Shown here one piece after another: positions 7,793-17,365 of a stretch of 64,000 nucleotides of DNA (positions are counted from its first letter, which is position 1; every line of letters starts with the position of its first letter). The DNA is from Bryobacterales bacterium. GTDB lineage: Bacteria > Acidobacteriota > Terriglobia > Bryobacterales > Bryobacteraceae. The stretch lies in the NCBI GenBank assembly GCA_003164035.1, contig PLRS01000081.1:62001-126000 (forward strand), in the 5' to 3' direction. The notes below the pieces were generated by a model, which saw only the letters and a list, made by a program, of their open reading frames with translations, was not told where the DNA came from and did not search any database. Made by a program: the position numbers and the translations under genes.

Positions 7793-8957
7793 AAGCGAGG
7801 CGAGCGGGAAACGGCGGTTGCTGCCGCGGCGGCCGATGTGGGCGCCCATTTTCATCCTGGCCTGCTGCGCCATACCGGGGAGCGGCCAGACGCCGTGTGA
7901 CGAGGAGTCGGTCGTCTTCAACGGCCAATCATACGCCGTTCGGCTCGACTCGAATCACGTCAAGACCTACGGCTCTAGCTGGGTCGTGAACGACCAGCTA
8001 GAGCTTTGGACGCCCTACGATGGGGCCTGGCAGCAACTAAATGGTACTGACATCACGACTGAGGCGATCGGTAGCGCCAACCCCGGGGCCACGGCCTCGT
8101 CGGCATGGACGAGCACGCTGAGCGGCACTGGGCCCGGCTCGTACACCGATTACAGCTACCACTGGTTTGTACCGAACCAATCCTGCTCCTCCGACACATC
8201 CACCGACTACTTGGGCTATACAAGGAGCGCGGCTGTTGCTATACAACAGCCAGCAATAAGCGGAGCGAACGCATTCTGGTGGCTCGGCAGCGGCGTCCTC
8301 TCGGACGGCGGATACTACGCCCAGGCCGCCTGGAGCGCCGATCCGAATGGGGCGACGGGCACACCAACGTGGAGCGTGTACTACTATGGCTCGGGGCAGG
8401 TGAGCCTGAGCTGCACGAACTGCACGAGCACGACCGCGACCAGCCTGGCGGCGAGCCTTGGCTGCACCGCGGACATCAAAATTACGGTCAACTATGGGGG
8501 ATTCACGTCCAATCCCTTCTGGGTAACCATCGCGGCGCCGGCCCAACTGGTATTGGTGAGCGGGTACCCGCAGGACAAAGACGGAAATCCGAATGACTCG
8601 ACCGGCTGGACGAGCGTGTACGAGTGGAACCTGACAGACACCTGCGGGTACCAGGACCCGGGGCTTGATGGGTACGAGCTGTTCGGGCAGTGGACCCAAT
8701 ACAACGGTTCAAATTGGCCGTCGGCGCAGCCCGAGCCGCCAGCCAGCAACAGCGCCAGCATATGGAACGACGAGATGGCGAAGGGCGAGACCTACGGACT
8801 CAATCCCCCCGCCCGGCCGCTGCAGAACCCCTTGACCTCCATCCAGGCCGAGAGCGCTCCGTGGACGTTCACGGTTGGCTCGCTGACCGTGGGACTGGGC
8901 CTCCAGGTCGGGTCCAATACCTCCATGTACTATGTGGACCACGGTAGGCACCAGTGA
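7782..8957 (+). CDS. Exported protein with Ig-like segment, unknown function
   Basis: A 391-residue protein starting at GTG 7782, supported by AAAGGAG and the overlap with the previous stop. A basic N-terminus and hydrophobic core (WAPIFILACCAIPGSGQ) form the signal peptide. The mature protein is rich in Ser, Thr, Gly, Trp and Tyr and poor in charge, typical of extracellular proteins. Residues around VYYYGSGQVSLSCTNC and the following KITVNYGGFTSNPFWVTI look like a beta-sandwich (Ig-like) module found in secreted acidobacterial proteins. Paired cysteines in that segment could form disulfides. No catalytic motif is visible. Confidence 0.7.
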   Translation: MRNRSEASGKRRLLPRRPMWAPIFILACCAIPGSGQTPCDEESVVFNGQSYAVRLDSNHVKTYGSSWVVNDQLELWTPYDGAWQQLNGTDITTEAIGSANPGATASSAWTSTLSGTGPGSYTDYSYHWFVPNQSCSSDTSTDYLGYTRSAAVAIQQPAISGANAFWWLGSGVLSDGGYYAQAAWSADPNGATGTPTWSVYYYGSGQVSLSCTNCTSTTATSLAASLGCTADIKITVNYGGFTSNPFWVTIAAPAQLVLVSGYPQDKDGNPNDSTGWTSVYEWNLTDTCGYQDPGLDGYELFGQWTQYNGSNWPSAQPEPPASNSASIWNDEMAKGETYGLNPPARPLQNPLTSIQAESAPWTFTVGSLTVGLGLQVGSNTSMYYVDHGRHQ

Positions 8958-9014
8958 CGCCGCCGCGCCGCAAGGTCAGTGGCAATGACTGAAATGACTG
9001 AAAGGAGAAAAAGC

Positions 9015-10151
9015 ATGCGAGTGACTCAATATCGTTTGGCGGCGGGTTTGTTTGGAGCGGCCGCCTGTGCATACGGCGGCATGTCCGCTCCGCGCTCTCT
9101 GGCTGATCTGGCGCAGAGCGCCGATGCCATCGTGATAGCTACCGCGAGTTGGCAGGGGAGCAGCGGCTCGGCGGCGGCCGTGACGCTGCAGCTGACGCGT
9201 GTCGTGAACGGCGACCTCTCGTTGTCCGGTGGGCCAGTCGTCGTAGCTCTCCAAGGCGTGTCCCCGGCTGGCACCATCACTCCGGGGACGCCAATTCCCG
9301 TGGCCTCGTCGGGCGCGCTGTGGTTCCTGCAGCGCTCGTCCGGCGGGTGGGCAGTGCTCCCGGTTGCCTCAGGCGCATCCGCGAGCCATGCTTTCCTCCC
9401 TGTTCCGGGCGGCCCGCTGCTGCCGGCGTACGCGTATCAGAGTTCGGCGCCTTTGCTGGACAAGCTCGCCTCCGAGCTCTGCTCCGCTATCGAGGGCGCC
9501 GACGGCGGGGAGCCTCAGCTAGCAAGCCTGCACCTTGGTCTGCTAGACCAACTGGGCTCTTCCGTGGTCGCACTGCTGTACCAGCGGATGGCCACGTCGA
9601 GTTCCCTTAAGCAGCAGATCCTGGGCCTGGCGGGCCAAGTCCGCGGAGGCAGTTCCTCGGCCCTGGCGAGCGCGGCGCAACTCGCGTCCTCGGCGTCGGC
9701 GCCCTCGCTGGAAACCGGGGTGTTGCTGTGGAGCATTCAGAACGAGTTCCGGGCCGCCGACGCGAACTCTGCCGCCGTCCTGGGTGGGATCGCAGCGTCG
9801 CCAGCATCCGGGAACGCCGCGCTCCGGCACGCGGCGGCGCACGCCTTGGCCGCGATCCATACCGCCGGTGCCGCGCCGTACCTGGCCGCGCTCCTCGACG
9901 ACCCCGACACCGAGATTGAAGCGGAGGGAGTGCGCGGATTGGGCTCTCTCGCGCTAGGATTGCCGATCCAGACCACCGCCGGGGTGCCATCGCTGGCGCA
10001 TCTTCAGATGCCGGCTAACGCGCCTCTAAGGACCGACGCGGTGGTGGCTAACTTCGCCCTCAGCACGGACGCGATCCAGCAGAAGATAGCAACGTACGTC
10101 CCTTTTTGGAAGAGTTGGTGGACGAGTAACCAAGCCGCAATTGGGCATTAG
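9015..10151 (+). CDS. Exported HEAT-repeat-like protein
   Basis: A 378-residue protein; ATG 9015 is preceded by AAAGGAG (9001-9007) and begins a signal peptide (MRVTQYRLAAGLFGAAACAY). The first half is beta-rich (LADLAQSADAIVIATASWQG ... VVVALQGVSPAGTI), and the second half has helical repeats such as RHAAAHALAAIHTAGAAPYL and ALLDDPDTEIEAEGVRGLGS, the spacing expected of HEAT repeats. HEAT repeats usually mediate protein binding. An upstream in-frame ATG at 8979 would add an implausible N-terminus. Third member of the 7268-10151 exported cluster; partners unknown. Confidence 0.7.
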   Translation: MRVTQYRLAAGLFGAAACAYGGMSAPRSLADLAQSADAIVIATASWQGSSGSAAAVTLQLTRVVNGDLSLSGGPVVVALQGVSPAGTITPGTPIPVASSGALWFLQRSSGGWAVLPVASGASASHAFLPVPGGPLLPAYAYQSSAPLLDKLASELCSAIEGADGGEPQLASLHLGLLDQLGSSVVALLYQRMATSSSLKQQILGLAGQVRGGSSSALASAAQLASSASAPSLETGVLLWSIQNEFRAADANSAAVLGGIAASPASGNAALRHAAAHALAAIHTAGAAPYLAALLDDPDTEIEAEGVRGLGSLALGLPIQTTAGVPSLAHLQMPANAPLRTDAVVANFALSTDAIQQKIATYVPFWKSWWTSNQAAIGH

Positions 10152-10368
10152 AGACGCGGACGGCGCCCTCCCGCGTAAAGCGCCGGGGGGCGCCAAGAAC
10201 GGTCTCAGGCTGTTCGCGAGCGCCATTTTGTCGGGCCTTTGCGCCCGGGTCTGGTCGGCTGAAGGGATGGTTGACCACCGTGTCACGTGGACGCCGGGCC
10301 GGCCCGGCGTCCACCCCGCACTGCGGGGCTGGCGGGAACGGCCCGAACTGTGATAGCTTCGTCTCTTC
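10152..10368. other. Gap with a 28-bp perfect palindrome
   Basis: No gene. At 10287-10314 lies a perfect palindrome whose arms are GTGGACGCCGGGCC and its complement, followed at once by a second hairpin (CCCCGCA / TGCGGGG, 10314-10328). Without a following T-tract this is not a classical terminator, though it may stop transcription from the exported cluster. It could also be a repeat element. Confidence 0.55.
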
Positions 10369-11820
10369 GTGATTGCCACGCCTCCCCAGCCGGTCGTCCC
10401 CGCCGTGCGGTTCGGCCTGTTCAGCATCGGCCTGGACGCTTACTGGCCCCAGTTCGACGGGCTGCGCGAACGCCTTCTCGGCTATAACCAGGCGGTGGCG
10501 CGGCGGCTTGAGAGGCCGGGCGTGGAGGTCGTCAATCTCGGCCTGATCGACAATCCCCAGGCGGCTGCCGAAGCGGGACACCAGTTCCGGCGCGCCGACG
10601 TGGACGTCATCTTCCTGCACGTCGCCACCTATGCGCTGTCTTCCACCGTTCTGCCGGTGGTGCGGCGCGCCAAAGTTCCGGTCATCATCTTAAACCTTTC
10701 GCCCGGCGAAGCCATCGATTACGCCGCTTTCAACCGCATGAGCGATCGCGGACGCATGACCGGGGAATGGCTGGCCTGGTGCCAGGCGTGCCCGGTACCG
10801 GAAATCGCGAACGTTTTTCAACGCGCGCGCATCGCGTATTTCGAGGTCACCGGCATGCTGGACGGCGACCCGCGGGCGTGGGAAGAAATCGACGAGTGGG
10901 TGGACGCCGCCCGCGTGGCTTGGGTGATGGAACACAACCGCCTCGGCCTGATGGGTCACTACTACGGCGGCATGCTGGACATCTACTCCGACCTGACGCG
11001 CCAGTGCGCCGGCTTTGGCGGCCATATCGAGATGCTGGAAGTGGACGAGCTGGCCGCGCTCATCGCCCAGGTCGCGCCGGAGGAATGCCCCGCGCGCGTG
11101 GCGTTGTTCCGGGATGTATTCGACGTCCAGCCGGATTGCTCCGAGCGGGAGCTGGCGCGCTCGGCGCGAACCTCGGTGGCGCTCGACCGCCTGGTTGCGC
11201 GTCACGCCCTCGGGTCGCTGGCGTATTACTATTCGGGCACCGGCAATGCGGCGAACGAAGACGCCATCGGCAGCATCATTGTGGGCACCAGTCTGCTGAC
11301 GGCGCGCGGCGTTCCGGTGGCGGGAGAATACGAAGTCAAGAATGCGCAGGCCATGAAGATCATGGACGCGTTCGGGGCGGGCGGATCGTTTTCCGAATAC
11401 TACGCCTGCGATTTCCGCGACGACGTAGTGCTGCTCGGCCACGACGGCCCCGGCCACATCGCCATCGCCGAGGGCAAGGTGAAGGTGAAGCCGCTGGGCG
11501 TTTATCACGGCAAGGTGGGCAGCGGCTTGTCGGTCGAAATGTCGGTGAAGCACGGGCCAGTCACGCTGCTCTCGGTAGTGGAGACGCCGGCCGGCGAGTT
11601 GAAGCTGCTGGCGGCCGAAGGCGAATCGGTGCCCGGTCCGATTCTCGAAATCGGCAACACCAACAGCCGCTACCGTTTCCCCATCGGCGCCCGACGCTTT
11701 ATCGGCGAATGGAACGCGCACGGCCCCGCCCATCATTGCGCCATCGGGGTGGGCCATATCGCATCGAAGATCGAAAAGCTGGGCCGGCTGCTGGGATTTC
11801 AGACGGCGAGAGTTGGCTGA
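10369..11820 (+). CDS. L-arabinose/L-fucose isomerase-family protein
   Basis: A 483-residue protein starting at GTG 10369. It resembles the L-arabinose and L-fucose isomerase fold: an N-terminal Rossmann-like domain (FGLFSIGLDAYWPQFDGL, then VDVIFLHVATYALSSTVLPV), a middle domain with LMGHYYGGMLDIYSDLTRQ, and a C-terminal beta barrel. Acidic and histidine residues that would bind the divalent metal are plausible in GEYEVKNAQAMKIMDAFGAG and in the final segment (NAHGPAHHCAIGVGHIAS). The actual sugar is not evident. Its last 72 bases plus the 7 bases beyond the stop are duplicated at 12512-12590. It stands alone between an exported cluster and a toxin-antitoxin insertion. Confidence 0.8.
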   Translation: MIATPPQPVVPAVRFGLFSIGLDAYWPQFDGLRERLLGYNQAVARRLERPGVEVVNLGLIDNPQAAAEAGHQFRRADVDVIFLHVATYALSSTVLPVVRRAKVPVIILNLSPGEAIDYAAFNRMSDRGRMTGEWLAWCQACPVPEIANVFQRARIAYFEVTGMLDGDPRAWEEIDEWVDAARVAWVMEHNRLGLMGHYYGGMLDIYSDLTRQCAGFGGHIEMLEVDELAALIAQVAPEECPARVALFRDVFDVQPDCSERELARSARTSVALDRLVARHALGSLAYYYSGTGNAANEDAIGSIIVGTSLLTARGVPVAGEYEVKNAQAMKIMDAFGAGGSFSEYYACDFRDDVVLLGHDGPGHIAIAEGKVKVKPLGVYHGKVGSGLSVEMSVKHGPVTLLSVVETPAGELKLLAAEGESVPGPILEIGNTNSRYRFPIGARRFIGEWNAHGPAHHCAIGVGHIASKIEKLGRLLGFQTARVG

Positions 11821-11827
11821 GGGCGGC
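11749..11827 (+). repeat. 79-bp direct repeat, copy 1 (isomerase 3' end)
   Basis: This segment covers the last codons of the isomerase gene and 7 bases after its stop. It recurs at 12512-12590 with a single C/T difference (78 of 79 identical). Similarity continues more loosely after the repeat, including a GACTGGACGG block in both flanks. Confidence 0.9.
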
Positions 11828-11881
11828 GGCGCGAGTATCGGCGACTGGACGGCAGGGCGCCACCCACGTGCCCCCGCCGTT

Positions 11882-12163
11882 TCAGAGCCCAAGCTCACTA
11901 TGCGAGCCGAGGCGCACGAGTTCGAGGCTGTCGTCATCCGGCTTGCGGTAGATGAGAACGAGATCCGGCGTGATGTGGCAGTCGCGGTGATCGTTCCATT
12001 CGCCGGACAGTGGGTGGTCGAAATTCCGGCGCCGCAGCGGCGTGTTTGCGGCGAGCAGGTTGACGACCTCCATCAACAGGGCGTCCAGCTTCTTGCTGTG
12101 CCGACCGGATTTTTCTCGCCTGTAGTCACGCTGAAAGCGGCTGGTGTATTTAATCTCTCGCAT
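11882..12163 (-). CDS. YafQ/RelE-family mRNA interferase toxin
   Basis: A 93-residue protein starting MREIKYTSRFQRDYRREKSG, typical of YafQ. The later segment DHPLSGEWNDHRDCHITPDL and VLIYRKPDD, ending in LVRLGSHSELGL, fits the RelE-like fold with the YafQ histidines (H-x-x-x-H before D-L and S-H near the end) that cut mRNA on the ribosome. It overlaps the dinJ-like antitoxin by 14 bases and is expressed from the same promoter. Length and residues look intact, so it is probably functional. The module is bracketed by a 79-bp duplication. Confidence 0.85.
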   Translation of the reverse strand: MREIKYTSRFQRDYRREKSGRHSKKLDALLMEVVNLLAANTPLRRRNFDHPLSGEWNDHRDCHITPDLVLIYRKPDDDSLELVRLGSHSELGL

Positions 12164-12413
12164 TCAGACTTCGCAGCAGTTTGTCCGGCTTGCCGACCTT
12201 GACCAGCTCGCCCCGGCGCGCGGCTTTCATCGCTGCAACGGTTTCGGCATTGGGATTGAGCGGCTCGAACGGCAGGGCCTTTTCCGCCGCGACGCGCACC
12301 AGCAGCAGGCGAAAGGCATCGGACACGGTGAGCCCGATTTTCTTCAGCGCCACGGCGGCTTCCCTTTTAGTGCGTTCATCGATGCGGGCGCGAACGACGG
12401 AATTGCCAGTCAT
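12150..12413 (-). CDS. DinJ/RelB-family antitoxin
   Basis: An 87-residue protein, ATG 12413, beginning MTGNSVVRARIDERTKREAA with the ribbon-helix-helix N-terminus of DinJ and the following IGLTVSDAFRLLLVRVAAEK. The C-terminal half (FEPLNPNAETVAAMKAARRG) is the flexible toxin-wrapping region common to RelB/DinJ. It precedes and overlaps the YafQ-type toxin. AAGAGGAG (12430-12423 on this strand) and a good promoter just upstream support the start; the longer in-frame extension to 12812 crosses other features and is not credible. Confidence 0.88.
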   Translation of the reverse strand: MTGNSVVRARIDERTKREAAVALKKIGLTVSDAFRLLLVRVAAEKALPFEPLNPNAETVAAMKAARRGELVKVGKPDKLLRSLNARD

Positions 12414-12437
12414 GGCGTCAGTCTCCTCTTGAGCCAC

Positions 12438-12467
12438 ATTGTAGCCCAGGCAGCCAGGAAATGTCCA
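12438..12467 (-). promoter_or_regulatory. Promoter of the dinJ-yafQ module
   Basis: On the reverse strand TGGACA (12467-12462) and TACAAT (12443-12438) are separated by 18 bases, each one mismatch from the sigma-70 consensus. The ribosome binding site AAGAGGAG and the dinJ ATG follow directly, giving a leader of about 18 bases. Confidence 0.65.
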
Positions 12468-12511
12468 GCTTTCCGACGTTGCACAAAGCGCTGACGTGAG
12501 CACCTGGGGCC

Positions 12512-12590
12512 GTGGGCCATATCGCATCGAAGATCGAAAAGCTGGGCCGGCTGCTGGGATTTCAGATGGCGAGAGTTGGCTGAGGGCGGC
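12512..12590 (+). repeat. 79-bp direct repeat, copy 2
   Basis: A second copy of the isomerase 3' end (see 11749-11827), here not attached to an isomerase gene but leading straight into the DUF433 gene. The 684 bases between the copies hold the dinJ-yafQ module. The arrangement suggests a duplication-associated insertion. Confidence 0.9.
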
Positions 12591-13007
12591 CTCGGCGGGA
12601 ATAGCGGGAATATCATCGACTGGACGGGAGCACTCAGTAGCCCACAGGTCTGCGGCGGCGATCTCTGCGCGACGGGAACGCGAATTCCCGTGACGGTGAT
12701 CCTCGATAGCCTCGCCGAGGGAGCCACCAAGGGCGAGGTCCTGGCAAGCTATCCCTCCCTTCGCGCCGACCATATCGATGCGGCCCTGGCCTACGCCGCG
12801 GAACTGGCGCACGAAGAACGCCTCGTGCCCATCCGGGCGCTGTCACTTACCGAAGCCGCGACCGTTAGACCGAGCGGGAACTTCGGGTTAGAGTGGTTGC
12901 ACACGCCGGAGCCGGGCGCAGGCAAGCAACCGCACAGGTGCACAGCAGGCTCGCCACAGCAAGGCCAGCTTCCAGAAAGAGTTCGTGGTGTTCCTGAGGA
13001 AGCATAG
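12576..13007 (+). CDS. DUF433-family antitoxin-like protein
   Basis: The core runs from IIDWTGALSSPQVCGGDLC through GTRIPVTVILDSLAEGATKG to LRADHIDAALAYAAEL, the complete DUF433 pattern (G-x-x-x-x-x-G-T-R-I-P-V, then D-A-L-A-Y-A). DUF433 proteins are usually antitoxins of DUF5615 PIN-like toxins. The start is unclear: the TTG at 12576 lies inside the 79-bp repeat, and there is no ATG. After ERLVPIRA (about 12840) the frame continues into a tail that looks non-coding, so the C-terminus is probably a read-through past a lost stop. No DUF5615 toxin follows, so this is likely a decayed pair; compare the intact pair at 41715-42290. Confidence 0.6.
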   Translation: MAEGGLGGNSGNIIDWTGALSSPQVCGGDLCATGTRIPVTVILDSLAEGATKGEVLASYPSLRADHIDAALAYAAELAHEERLVPIRALSLTEAATVRPSGNFGLEWLHTPEPGAGKQPHRCTAGSPQQGQLPERVRGVPEEA

Positions 13008-13041
13008 GGTGGTCTACGATGAACGGGACCTATGGGGGTAG
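12967..13041 (+). pseudogene. C-terminal relic of a REP-associated tyrosine transposase
   Basis: The frame reads SFQKEFVVFLRKHRVVYDER then DLWG and a stop. The pattern F-x-x-E-F-V-x-F-L-x-K-H-x-V-x-Y-D-E-R-x-x-W-G is the typical C-terminus of Y1/IS200-like (RAYT) transposases in this kind of bacterium. Nothing of the catalytic HUH domain remains upstream. A hairpin (CCCACG / CGTGGG, 13093-13112) follows. Only the tail is left, so it is inactive. Confidence 0.5.
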
Positions 13042-13145
13042 ACGCGCTTACGCCCTTGCAGGGCTGGTCCGTTGGCAGGCCATTTCCGCGTTCCCACGGC
13101 TCACGTCGTGGGCTACTATCTGCCGCTGCCGGGCGGAAGCTACTC

Positions 13146-15296
<2,151 letters not shown>

Positions 15297-15303
15297 TCAC
15301 GCG

Positions 15304-15332
15304 TTGACAAATCGGGATTAATGTCATAGCAT
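15304..15332 (+). promoter_or_regulatory. Sigma-70-type promoter of the lactate permease gene
   Basis: A perfect TTGACA (15304-15309) and TAGCAT (15327-15332) are 17 bases apart. The ATG of the permease is only 9 bases after the -10 box and has no Shine-Dalgarno, so the transcript would start about 3 bases before the codon, that is, be almost leaderless. Confidence 0.6.
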
Positions 15333-15341
15333 CCGCTTTCT

Positions 15342-16967
15342 ATGCCGCAGCAAGACTATATTCCGGTAGCAGGAAGTCTGGCTCTCTCCACCGCGATCGC
15401 AGCCATCCCCATCGTGGTTCTGCTCTACTGTTTGGGTATCCGGCGAACTGCCGCATGGGTAGCGGCTTTGTTCGGCCTGGGGACGGCCCTGCTGGTCGCC
15501 TTGTTCAGCTACCACATGCCGCCCGCGCTCGCCGCCAGCGCGGTCGCCTACGGGGCCGCGTATGGGTTGTTTCCCATCTGCTGGATCATCATTTGGGCAA
15601 TCTTCCTCTACCGCATCATGGTCGAGACGGGCAAATTCAAAATCGTCAAGGACTCGATCGGGAACCTGACCACGGACCGGCGCCTGCAGGCGCTGCTGAT
15701 CGCCTTCGCCTTCGGCTCGTTCATCGAGGGCGCGGCCGGTTTCGGCACGCCGGTGGCGGTAGCGGCAGCCATGCTCACCGGCCTCGGGTTCTCGCCGTTC
15801 TACGCGGCGGCGATCTGCCTGCTGGCCAATACCGCGCCGGTGGCCTTCGGTTCCGTGGGCGTGCCCATTGTTACCCTGGCGGGCATCACGGGGTTGCCGC
15901 TCAACCACCTGAGCGCGGCGGTGGGCCTGATTTGCGCGCCCATCTCGTTGCTGGTGCCGGCCTACGTGATTCTGGTGATGGGTGGGTGGAAGGCCCTGCG
16001 CGGAGTGTTGCCGGCGGTGGTCGCCTGCGGCGTGGTCTACGCCCTGGTTCAGTTCTTCGTCTCCAATTATGTCGGCCCGCACCTGACCGCGATCCTGACT
16101 TCACTGGCCGCGATGGGCGTGCTGGCAGTGGCCGTGAAGATATGGAAGCCCTCGGGAACGGTGACGCTCGAAGGGGACACGGGGATGCCGGCCAACCCGC
16201 CGCACCATACCGGCCGCGAGCTGGCGCTGGCGTGGTCTCCCTACATGCTGCTGGTGGTCTTCGTGCTGGTGTGGGGGATGGAGCCGTTTAAGGGCTGGCT
16301 CAACTCAGTCACGGTTATTTTCGGATGGCCGGGGTTGCACAACCGGATTCTGCAGGTGCCGCCGGTGACGGCCAAGCCCACGCCGTATGCGGCGCGGTTC
16401 ACCCTGAACTGGCTGTCGGCCTCCGGCACGGCGTGCCTGTTCGCATCGGTTTGCTCGGCGATCGTCCTGAGATTGTCTCCGTGGCGCTTTTTCCACCTGC
16501 TGGGCGCGACCCTGAAGCAGTTGACGGTGCCGATCGTGACCATCGCCTCGGTGCTGGGCATGGCCTTCCTGATGAACTATTCCGGCTCCATCGGCACGCT
16601 CGGGCTGGCCTGCGCCGCCAGCGGGGCCTTGTACCCGTTTATCGGGACGTTGATGGGATGGCTGGGCGTGTTTCTGACCGGTTCCGACACTTCGTCCAAC
16701 GCCCTGTTCGGAAACCTGCAGGTGGTGACTTCCCGTCAACTGCACCTCAACCCGGTGCTGATGGCGGCGGCCAACTCGAGCGGCGGCGTGATGGGCAAGA
16801 TGATCAGCCTGGCGAGCATCGCCGTAGCATCGGCGGCCACCGGCATGGCGCCTCACGACGAGGCGAAACTGTTCCGGTTCACCTTGCACCACAGCCTTCT
16901 GCTGGTGTCGCTGGTGGGGTTGCTGGTGGTTTTCTATGCGTACGTCACGCCCCAGTGGATACCGTAG
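15342..16967 (+). CDS. lldP: L-lactate/glycolate permease (LctP family)
   Basis: A 541-residue protein of about 13 membrane helices, the right length for LldP. Family marks include IEGAAGFGTPVAVAAAMLTG, LLANTAPVAFGSVGVPIVTL, FLTGSDTSSNALFGNLQVVT and the late ANSSGGVMGKMISLASIAVA, all recognisable parts of the LctP signature. The family carries lactate or glycolate with protons. Downstream, in convergent orientation after one small gene, is a large 2-hydroxyacid dehydrogenase, suggesting a shared pathway. The gene has a perfect -35 box and no leader. Glycolate versus lactate cannot be told from sequence. Confidence 0.92.
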   Translation: MPQQDYIPVAGSLALSTAIAAIPIVVLLYCLGIRRTAAWVAALFGLGTALLVALFSYHMPPALAASAVAYGAAYGLFPICWIIIWAIFLYRIMVETGKFKIVKDSIGNLTTDRRLQALLIAFAFGSFIEGAAGFGTPVAVAAAMLTGLGFSPFYAAAICLLANTAPVAFGSVGVPIVTLAGITGLPLNHLSAAVGLICAPISLLVPAYVILVMGGWKALRGVLPAVVACGVVYALVQFFVSNYVGPHLTAILTSLAAMGVLAVAVKIWKPSGTVTLEGDTGMPANPPHHTGRELALAWSPYMLLVVFVLVWGMEPFKGWLNSVTVIFGWPGLHNRILQVPPVTAKPTPYAARFTLNWLSASGTACLFASVCSAIVLRLSPWRFFHLLGATLKQLTVPIVTIASVLGMAFLMNYSGSIGTLGLACAASGALYPFIGTLMGWLGVFLTGSDTSSNALFGNLQVVTSRQLHLNPVLMAAANSSGGVMGKMISLASIAVASAATGMAPHDEAKLFRFTLHHSLLLVSLVGLLVVFYAYVTPQWIP

Positions 16968-16987
16968 GGAAATGGCCGGTTCAATTG

Positions 16988-17016
16988 GCAACCGCTCCTT
17001 GACAGTCGCGGCTCGG
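16988..17016 (-). repeat. 29-bp interspersed repeat R1, copy 1
   Basis: GCAACCGCTCC...CGCGGCTCGG, a member of the R1 family (consensus on the other strand CCGAGCCGCGACCGT then NAGGGAGCGGTTGC). This copy has four differences from the consensus. It begins 20 bases after the permease stop. Confidence 0.75.
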
Positions 17017-17075
17017 TAGAGGGAACAAAACCCAGGTGTGAAACGTATGACTACAACGGACGAGCATCCGATCTC

Positions 17076-17270
17076 ATGAAAGCCTCTACGAACAGCACTC
17101 TAGCGGCAACCCTGATTGCGACCGCCGCCGGTGTCGGCGCATGGTTCTTTGGCTTCGCTAAAGTCATCTGGCCGGACCATCCGCAAGTTGCCGCCCTCGT
17201 GATCTCTATTGTTGTCAGCATCGTGGTAAAGCAAATCTGGCCCATCAATGTCGGCCGGAAGAGAATCTAG
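17076..17270 (+). CDS. Small membrane protein, 64 residues
   Basis: MKASTNSTLAATLIATAAGV followed by GAWFFGFAKVIWPD, then a second hydrophobic helix AALVISIVVSIVVKQIWPIN and a basic tail. The two predicted helices and a hairpin topology look like a real small inner-membrane protein. GGACGAG lies 11-17 bases upstream of the ATG, a weak site. No family is recognised. It stands between the lactate permease and the convergent dehydrogenase gene and might be an accessory to either, or unrelated. Confidence 0.5.
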   Translation: MKASTNSTLAATLIATAAGVGAWFFGFAKVIWPDHPQVAALVISIVVSIVVKQIWPINVGRKRI

Positions 17271-17324
17271 CCCTTCGCCTCGTTTAACTACGCGCACCAT
17301 TTCGGAATTTCGGCCACATGATGA

Positions 17325-17353
17325 GCAACCGCTCCCTAACGGTCGCGGCTCGG
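17325..17353 (-). repeat. R1 interspersed repeat, copy 2
   Basis: A near-consensus copy (GCAACCGCTCCCTAACGGTC continuing GCGGCTCGG). It lies immediately downstream of the dehydrogenase stop at 17366, between two convergent genes. Confidence 0.8.
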
Positions 17354-17365
17354 AAACGCTCGCCG

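Noticed and set aside
10287-10328. Palindrome as a rho-independent terminator
   Set aside because: There is no T-tract after the stem on either strand. It is recorded as a palindrome only.
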